Assembly (NCBI GenBank): GCA_963556195.1
Contig: OY744525.1
Coordinates: 20,851,343-20,915,342, forward strand
Direction of reading: 5' to 3'
DNA length: 64,000 nt
Source: Sepiola atlantica
Lineage: Eukaryota; Mollusca; Cephalopoda; Sepiida; Sepiolidae
Under the pieces are notes generated by a model. It did not search any database. It saw only the letters and a program-made list of their open reading frames with translations, and was not told where the DNA came from. Positions 56,713 to 64,000 of the stretch are shown here, in pieces. Position 1 is the first letter of the stretch, and each line of letters begins with the position of its first letter. The position numbers were made by a program, and so were the translations under genes.

Positions 56713-56890
56713 TTTTTTGACCAGCTTGGTTCTGTTGTTAGCATTGGTTTCCCGATTCTTTCTAGAATCAGGTGCTTACAGGAGTGGCTATGTGAAGGTT
56801 GCCTACATCCATAAGTGAAAGTTGTGATATGGAACTAACTGGATTCGAACTCGGCCCACCCAGGGCGTCAATCCATGTTGGTATCCACTT
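56713..56890 (+). repeat. Dispersed repeat R7
   Basis: TTGACCAGCTTGGTTCTGTTG, GGTTTCCCGATTC, GTTGCCTACATCCATAAGTG matches 27690-27870 in the same orientation. GGATTCGAACTCGGCCC inside is B-box-like on the minus strand. Confidence 0.55.
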
Positions 56891-58919
56891 CATCACGACC
56901 ACCTCCTCTTTACACTATCAACACAGATGCAATTCTGTTAAATATTTCATCCGATAGGTCCCAAGTATTTGGAAAACTAATATATTGCTTCCTTAAGTTT
57001 ATCTTTGTTGGTTTCAAGGCGACCATGTTTCAGGGGTTACTAGTGTAAACTGTGGACTTGGCATGCCATGTTCGAATTCCATCAGGGTCATTGCATCAGG
57101 TTTATACGTTTTGGAAAAGGTATGAATACATGTCATTTTTTCCCTAGCTATTGGAGAAATAGTAGGTTAGACTGGACCCTCAAACTTTGGTCTAGAACTA
57201 GTCGCAAAGAAGACAAATTAAAAAAAAATTACCAACGATCATGTAAGTCTGACACATGGCAAACTATGTGCTTGCACAGAAAAATAATTATCGTGCAGAG
57301 CAACCATTTCCCATCAACTGGGTCCCTGGATAGCGGATTGGGGAATGGCCTTCAGATGGTCAACTGTGAATAATCTATAGGCAGTTACGAACCAACTGGC
57401 TGTTCAGTCTAGAGAGTAGTGTGTGGCTCGTCCCCATGAAATACACCAGATGCTTGTTGTAAAAGAATAAACTTGGACGGATGTTAGGCAACTGAACATC
57501 TAATTGACTGACTCGGTCAAGTTTGGACTGTCAACCTTGGCTGGTAATTCACTCAGAGGTTGAGTCTTGATAAAACACATCGACCTCTGCTGTGTAAGGG
57601 GTTAGCATTAGGAAGAGCACCCAACTGTAAAACCCTCCATCAATTCTCACTATGACTGTTCTGGGTGAGATTTTTCATGATAATGGGAATTTCAGGAAAA
57701 GATTCACTTTGTATTGTCGTGGCCAGTGGTGCAACCCACACCGAATGTGAAAAAAAACATGATAATCATATATCTATGTATGTATATAGAGTGAGTTCTG
57801 TTCTCTGTAATGACCAATCTGTTTTAAGCAAATTGATCTGTAAAAGTCATCTGACAGTTCAGACTGTCATCCTTGCTATCGAGTGACTATTATTTCTTCT
57901 CATAAAGCTATGGCAGTCAATGTATAAGCGTTCTTACACAGAACTAGCCCAAAGGCCGCCCAACGGGTGGCTTTTAGTCTAGCAACTGCTGTTGAATAAA
58001 CACTCTCTGTGTAGAATGAAAAATCGCTCAAACTAATTATTATGAAAATAAGCTGATACATTTTTCATTGCTTCCTTAAATTTATCTTCGTTTGTTCTTA
58101 TTTAAGCTAAGACGAACTTGTAGAGTGTTTGATTTTAATATCTATTCTTTCTGATGCTGGAAAATAAAGATGCTGCTTCAAGTTTTTTTTCCCTCCTCTT
58201 TTTTTTGTGTGCATACACAACGCGTGTAATCATCCGTATCTTGCTTTAAATGTCATCTTACATTGTTTTATTTTTCGTTTCACACCTGCGCCAGTCTAGT
58301 ACAAAGCCACCAGTCTCAAGTGCTCGCCCCAGTTCATACATTGCATAACACTGTGAACGGCTGTTAGCACTTTATTCAAACATCAAAAGTTGTATTCTTA
58401 ATTTTATTACATCAAGCATCATGTCACATTGGCACAATTGTATTTAATAGTTTTAGAGCCTATAGGTTATTATGATTATTATTATTATTAATAGTAGTAT
58501 TCTTTTTTTTTCTCCTTTCCAAGGATTCTTCATGCTATATTTAGTTCAATTCTGTTCAATGCTTTTGGAGGCTGTATTATTATTATTAGTAGTAGTAGTA
58601 TTATAGGTAGCAATTGTAGTAGTATTTTCATCTCCTATGCACACTTGGCATTCCAAGGGTGCTTCATGTCAGATTTTGCACAATTCTGACCAATAGTTTG
58701 TAACTTATGTGGTTAGTGTTTTAGTATTAACTGTAATAATAGCAGTAGTGTCAGTATCCCTCTTAACCCCTATAACTTATCCAACAGCTCAAGGATGCTT
58801 CATTCCAATTTTGGTGTAATTCTGTTGAGTTGTTTTGAAACCTATAAGTGACCAACAGACAATAATTGCAATATAGAGATATTTAATAAACAAAAAATGT
58901 CTATATACACCTATTATTA
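56891..58919. other. Worn repeats, no gene recognised
   Basis: 57020-57090 has a tRNA-like GTTCGAATTCC; 57596-57660 (GGGTTAGCATTAGGAAGAGC) resembles a common LINE/SINE tail. 58500-58870 contains three loosely repeated blocks about 140 bases apart (CCAAGGATTCTTCATG, CCAAGGGTGCTTCATG, CAAGGATGCTTCATTCC). Confidence 0.45.
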
Positions 58920-59465
58920 TACTAAAGCTGAGTTAATCAACGGTTGTTTCTCTAAAGCTTTTTTCCTATATATTTTAAGCGCACAATATACATATTAAAA
59001 TATTCCTCATTTTGGGGATTGAATTAGGTTTAGTAAATAAATTACAAACAAAACTTCCATTTTCATTGTTATAATTAACCGTAATTTGCAAATAACTCAT
59101 CAAGCGACCCATCTTTCTATCACTTTCACTCTCTCCCAATGTATGTTGTTTGACCCACCACTCTTATTCTAAACGTCGTTTATTACTCTCGTTTCCGCTT
59201 CTCTCTCTCTCTCTCTCGCTCTGCAATAACGAAATGAAATAATAAAAAGATTGGAATAGTTCATTATAAACAACAGGAAATATCACCACAAGTAGTAATA
59301 TTATTTAACCTGTAGCTGTAGAGGGGGATATAGCGAACAGAAATATACTAATTTGAGATTTTGTCGTTTTATTTTTTAATATTTAATCGGCTTTGCGAAC
59401 TAATTTTTTCCTGATTCAAACAATTTAACCTGAGCTCAATGGGTGACCCAACGCGTCACATTTTT
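58920..59465 (+). repeat. Dispersed repeat R6, copy b
   Basis: Direct-orientation relative of 50560-51095; starts ACTAAAGCTGAGTTAATC and ends just before a (TA)n tract. Confidence 0.75.
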
Positions 59466-59469
59466 ACTA

Positions 59470-59500
<31 letters not shown>

Positions 59501-59605
59501 CACGAAAGAGAGAGAAGAAATTTAGTCTACCCTACTATTTCACCCATAACTAGGGGGAGGAGAGATGGATTCATACCTTTCTTAAGGGTATTAGTAAAAG
59601 TGACT

Positions 59606-59665
59606 TATGGCACCTGGTATTCTAAAATGGTCACCCATCTGAGTACTGACCAGGCTCAATGGCCA
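59606..59665 (-). repeat. 5S rRNA-derived fragment
   Basis: Minus strand: GAGCCTGGTCAGTACTCAGA, TGGGTGACCATTTTAGAATA, CCAGGTGCC. This is the 3' half of a 5S-like sequence, similar to the element at 48.3 kb but without a clear 5' half. Confidence 0.65.
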
Positions 59666-60191
59666 ATAAACATGACAGAGAAATAGTCGGTTCCTATTTT
59701 CACAGAAAAAAAGCACAAATTGTTATGCAACACAGAGATCCAGCTTCTAGAATATCCAATTAAAACAAATAGAATGACTCGCTCTTTTCCCCCTCTTTCA
59801 ACTTAAACTTCGAAATTAAAAAAAAATAATGTTAGCATCCAAGTAAAACCTCATACAGGCTTCAACTATCTACATATTTTTTATATTTTCTACTCATTTC
59901 CAGTGCACAGAGAAAAGATTCTTTGATACAACGGGGGCGCATAAAAAACGGGTGGGAGAGAACAGTGTATTTTCAGTATTGATTTTCCAGTAAATTTTGT
60001 TGTTTCTTGTATTCTATTCTTCTTAGTATATAGACTCTGACAGTTTATAGCTCTGTAACCGTTTTTATAGAGAATGACCATTTTTCAATTGGTGCCAACA
60101 GAGAGAAATGCTGCCAGGGAAGTACAAGCAGCAGCTATGATGCGATAGATGTATTACAATAATAATAAGATTACTACTGTAATACTACTAA
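59666..60191. other. AT-rich spacer
   Basis: No gene recognised. Confidence 0.4.
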
Positions 60192-60230
60192 CTAGCGGGA
60201 CCCGTGTAAATTACACGAAATGATGTTTTT
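60192..60230 (-). mobile_element. Helitron-like 3' terminus
   Basis: Minus strand: CGTGTAATTTACACG (7-bp-stem hairpin), GGTCCCG, CTAG (60192-60195) before T. The body beyond is AT-rich and I could not define a start. Confidence 0.4.
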
Positions 60231-60446
60231 AATACTAATTATCTTGTTCCTAACTTATACATGTTTGAATAAAATATAAGATTTGACTTGTATATTTATT
60301 TTTAAAAAATGAACAATACATGAAACAATCTACAAAACTTCTTTATATACAATATTTCTAGTGAAGGTAATATTATAATGACTAACCTTACTTCGTAAAT
60401 GCTTTAGATTAAATTAAATTTGGCTCCAATTGATTAATATTTATTT

Positions 60447-60706
60447 ACTCCTCTCGAGGAGTTAGGCACACGGCCAGTTTTATCTTACTCCCACAAGTAA
60501 GATATGACCCAAGGTCGGGTCGGGAAAGTGGGGTTTGAAAAGCCAGCGCTCGAGAAGGTGAGCACTCTGGCCATTAAAAATTGCCTGGGCAGCCCCGTTG
60601 GCATTCCCCATTAGGGCGCCCCAGGCAGTAAGCAATAAACTTACTCCTCCCCAAAGAGGGGAGGCGAAGTCTGGGAGGGTGCACCTCCTAGAACTGCACA
60701 GGACTG
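60447..60706 (-). mobile_element. U2-SINE family, copy E (head missing)
   Basis: Shares the body and tail of copies A and B (CTCCCCTCTTTGGGGAGGAG, GGGGCTGCCCAGGCA, TAACTCCTCGAGAGGAG-like end at 60447). It stops at CAGTCCTGTGCAG, so the U2-derived 5' part is absent. Confidence 0.7.
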
Positions 60707-60854
60707 GCAAAAGATTCGGATAGTCGTTGCTTTTAATGTAAGCATGACACACAAAATCACACACGCTATTGTATTAATATGTGTCTTCCCGGTCGTACCC
60801 TCCCTACATCTCTTCCGCTTCCCCTCGAAATGTAGAAAAAAAATCTTAGAGGTT

Positions 60855-60935
60855 GGTTGGGATCGAACTATAAACAAGTCGGGCCGAAGTAAAAAATACT
60901 ACGTCGCTAACTGTTGTGCCAAAGGGAAGTACAAT
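60855..60935 (-). repeat. tRNA-like SINE head
   Basis: Minus strand: TTTGGCACAACAGTTAGCGA (A-box-like) and TAGTTCGATCCCAACCAACC (B box) at tRNA-like spacing; no paired acceptor stem. Confidence 0.5.
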
Positions 60936-61345
60936 TAGGCGACTTGAATGCTTTTCCAAATCTAGGTGCGGCACGCATGCGCAGAGCTTTTGCCGGAAGC
61001 ATGACACACGAACACACACGCTATCGTATTAATATATAGACTTATAGGAGCACTAGGAGCAGTTCCGAAAAGCCTGGTAAAAAATTACGAGGAATTGAAA
61101 TCAAACGAAAGATTGACAATTAACATCTGAGATATCAAGAAAAATCCCTGAGTGCGAAAGCCAACCTACATAGCCAGGGGACAGCGACCAACCACAGGAA
61201 AGTTGAAATAGGACAACGCTGCATAAAACAATTAAAAATATATAAAGAATATTGCAGGAAGCCAAGGGACCTAAAACAGTCATGACAGACATTTAAAGGA
61301 AAAAAAAAAACGTAATCTGAACACCTCCCCCTCACCCCAAAAATA
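60936..61345. other. Spacer
   Basis: No gene recognised. Confidence 0.4.
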
Positions 61346-62340
61346 AAACTCGTTGGTACCACGAGAAATGATCATGAAGGGTCTGTGAGTATGTAAAGAC
61401 CAGGGAGGACAGCACCATCCAGACCACCACTGGAAGGGTGTAGAGTGTACTTGAATTCTGGAGAGGCTTATTGCTACTTATTGGGAGAATTCAATGGTAA
61501 ACGGCTATTGGAAGAATCCAAAGTGATCTTCAACAGTGATCAAAAAAAGTAGCAAGTGTTGAAAATATGAGGAGACTCCAGGGAACACCACCTGTTTATG
61601 CCAGTGAACAATCGCTGGTAATAACTTATGTGATACCCACTTGTGAGTAAGGTGGCACCAGTCTCGGCTGGTAGAATGCAAAATGGTCGTGAAGTGTCAA
61701 GAAGGATGGAAAGACTGAGGAGGGAAAGCACCATCCAGACATCCACTGAAAGAGTGCAGAGAGTACTGGAATATTGGGGAGACTTATTGCTACTTAAATT
61801 CCGCATAAATTCAATGATTGTTATTAGCAAGAAATCAATGATAAACAGCTGTTGCGATAACACAACTTGATTTGTAATGATTATCAAAAAACGTGTAGAG
61901 TGCTGGAAATCTGGTTAGACTTGTTGTCATTCAGATTTCAGGGAACACCACTTGTTATTGCCAGGAAACAATCACTGATAATGAATCGTATTAAAATCCT
62001 AGTGAGTAAATAATAATAATAATAATAATACCCCCCCCCCCAAATAAAAAGTGGCACCAACCTCGCTTGGTACCACACGAAATGGTCGTGCAGGGTTAAG
62101 ATGGGTGGAAAGATCGAAGAGGAAGAGCACCATCCTGACCTCCACTGGAATGGCACGAAGAGTACTGGAATCTTGGGAAGGCTTATTGCCATTCAAATTT
62201 CAGAGAAAGCCAACAGTCGTTGTCAACAAGAAACCAATGGTAAACGGCTGCTGTGCTAATGCAAAATGATTTGCAATGGTTATCCAAAGAGTGCGTGTTG
62301 TCACTCAGACTCCAGGGAAAAACACTGATAATGACTTGTG
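61346..62340 (+). repeat. Dispersed repeat R5, three tandem diverged copies
   Basis: Copies start near 61354, 61645 and 62050 with ACCACGAGAAATGATC, CTGGTAGAATGCAAAATGG and TACCACACGAAATGG, each continuing through GGTGGAAAG/AGCACCATCC, GAATATTGGGGAGAC and a TGGTAAACGGCTG block. A single inverted copy lies at 35790-35990. Frames across them are parallel but not recognisable protein. Confidence 0.65.
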
Positions 62341-64000
62341 TGAAAACTCTTTGTGAGTAAATAATAATATTATAATCAGTATCTTTAAGCAGAGATGAAA
62401 TATATAATATATTCATAGGAGGTAGGGTATTTGATTCTTTTCTTTTCCTCCATTTTTTTTTTTTTAAAGATTTCACCTAATGTATTATTTTTCAGCCTTG
62501 GCATTCGAGTCTCTTCCATCTTCTATTGAAAAAGATAAAACGACAAAAAAAAATAAATAAAAAGACATTTCAAATCAGATAATTCTCCCTGGTCTTCCAA
62601 GCAAAGTATACTTGCTGCAGGGGACACGTATTTAAAAGCAGCCATGACTGTCCCCTTCTCTTTTTTTTGTTTTTTGTTCACCCCTCAATTCCTCATTTTT
62701 ATATTTTTTTATTTCATTTTTTATTTCATTTTCTATTTATGTCCTTGTTGTTGCTTTTCTTTAATAAGAACTACAACACAATTTGGATATTTTTCCCCTT
62801 TTTTTTACAACACAATTTGGATATTTTTCCCCTTTTTGCTATTATTTCTGAGTTCCATTTTTGTTTTTACTTTTTTTGTTAGATCAATTTATTTATTTAT
62901 TTACTTTTATTTTCAATCTATTTTCAAGCTTTTCTTATTTATATTTATATATATATATATTCTTTTTTTTTATATTATTACTTTTTATTGTCCTGTGTGT
63001 TCAACAACGAAGCTGGTTAAGAGAATCCCTGTCTCCCTGGTGCTATGGAAACTATCAGACCCATGAAAGATTTCTTTAAACCCAGCTCAGAGCTAATTCT
63101 TTAAAACCATTGGCAGCAGAGAACCTAGGAGGGTTGCAGGCAGATCTCTAGGCTAGGCAAGGCAGAGACCACCATTGCTTCAGGGTGGGGCATGTAGATG
63201 TTGTTCATCATGTTTTGTAGTCCCCCATCTCCTACCCCATCACCATTAAAAAAAAAAGAAAAATATTTATTTCCATTTTCTTTTTTTTCTTTTAAGTATA
63301 ATCATTTTTTTCTCCCTCTCTTTTGTTTCCTTATTATCTGAAAGGTTCATGCCTTGGTTGAGTCAAGTGATCCTTCTTCTCAAAAGAGGGGGTAAAATAA
63401 TGATGGTTAGAAGGGTGAGAGTGAAAAAGAGGGGAGAGGGAGGGGGGGAATATAAGAATGAAACTGTCTTAGTTGAATATAGATCCAACAGCCAAATCTA
63501 ATGGAAAAATGTTCACAATTCAACTCAAGATGGTTGCATATTAATCCATCAAATATGCCGTACAACAAAGTGACACTTTTGAACAGCAGGAAGGTTCTAG
63601 TCGCTTCAGCCAATGTCAACTCGCATTTTTATGTCAACAATCTTCAAAGGAATTAACTTTCTTAATTGCAAATTTAATACTTTAAAACAAAATAAATAAA
63701 CTACTTTTTTTAATTATTATTGTGTCACTACGTATCAAGACTAAAAGCCACTCGGGGAAAAGGATTAATGCGATGGTTGGATGAAAGAATCAAGGGCCAT
63801 TTTTTAAATAATTTTAAAATTTGTTAAATATAAAAAAAATATGTGGAAATATTTTCAAATATTGACTCAAAAACTGGGGGTAAAAATATATATATTAGGT
63901 TAAAACTTTAGAGTTTGATGACATTATGAAATATTTTTTTTATTTAATAAGGAGCTGTTATACAATTTTAAAATTGATTTAAAAAATTGACAACAAAAAA
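62341..64000. other. AT-rich end of window, no gene recognised
   Basis: T-rich tract at 62640-63000 yields F/I-rich frames only. 63000-63230 has a more even composition (GGCAAGGCAGAGACCACCATTG) but nothing I recognise. Confidence 0.4.

Overview
This is a gene-poor, AT-rich stretch of animal nuclear DNA, most probably from an octopus or close cephalopod relative. The evidence is a protocadherin whose whole ectodomain, membrane segment and most of the tail sit in one large exon, dense (TA)n tracts, and retrotransposon ends of a style I associate with cephalopods (a (ATC)n-tailed LINE terminus, tRNA-headed SINEs, U2- and 5S-headed elements). Genus and species are inference.

Only one host gene is visible: a six-repeat protocadherin exon on the minus strand (coding 39187 to 36821), with a splice acceptor upstream of the start codon and a strong donor ending the exon. 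I recognised no cytoplasmic exon, promoter or second gene. Other long reading frames come from transposons or from tandem repeats whose unit is a multiple of 3.

Layout. 0-1.6 kb: two inverted fragments of a Penelope-like GIY-YIG domain inside tRNA-like/hammerhead SINE pieces. 2.2-4.15 kb: a 37-bp satellite. 5.8-8.7 kb: Helitron-like end, a palindromic repeat, and a complete but decayed Tc1/mariner copy. 10-11.6 kb: hammerhead SINE, U2-headed SINE, palindromes. 12.5-14 kb: LINE relic and a Helitron. 14.5-16.6 kb: the 37-bp satellite again, inverted. 18-19.3 kb: a second Helitron. 20.3-26.3 kb: a 30-bp repeat, LINE tail, Merlin-type element, and a probable Helitron carrying a 40-bp array. 28-31 kb: three U2-headed SINEs. 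32-34 kb: 76-bp array and LINE relic. 36.8-39.3 kb: protocadherin. 39.6-43.5 kb: Helitron-like end and a 125-bp array. 44-53.5 kb: TA-flanked palindromes, LINE relic, 5S-headed element and five candidate hammerhead ribozymes. 53.7-56.9 kb: 27-bp array, a third 37-bp array, tRNA SINE in a LINE tail. 58-64 kb: dispersed repeats, another U2 SINE, a 5S relic.

The most interesting signal is a set of hammerhead ribozyme folds (type I, short helix III) joined to tRNA-like pol III boxes and mostly flanked by (TA)n. At 47.8-48.3 kb two such folds lie as direct repeats 346 nt apart, the architecture of a retrozyme-like dimer whose RNA could cut itself into a unit-length circle. All ribozyme calls rest on hand-drawn pairing; no folding program or database search was run.
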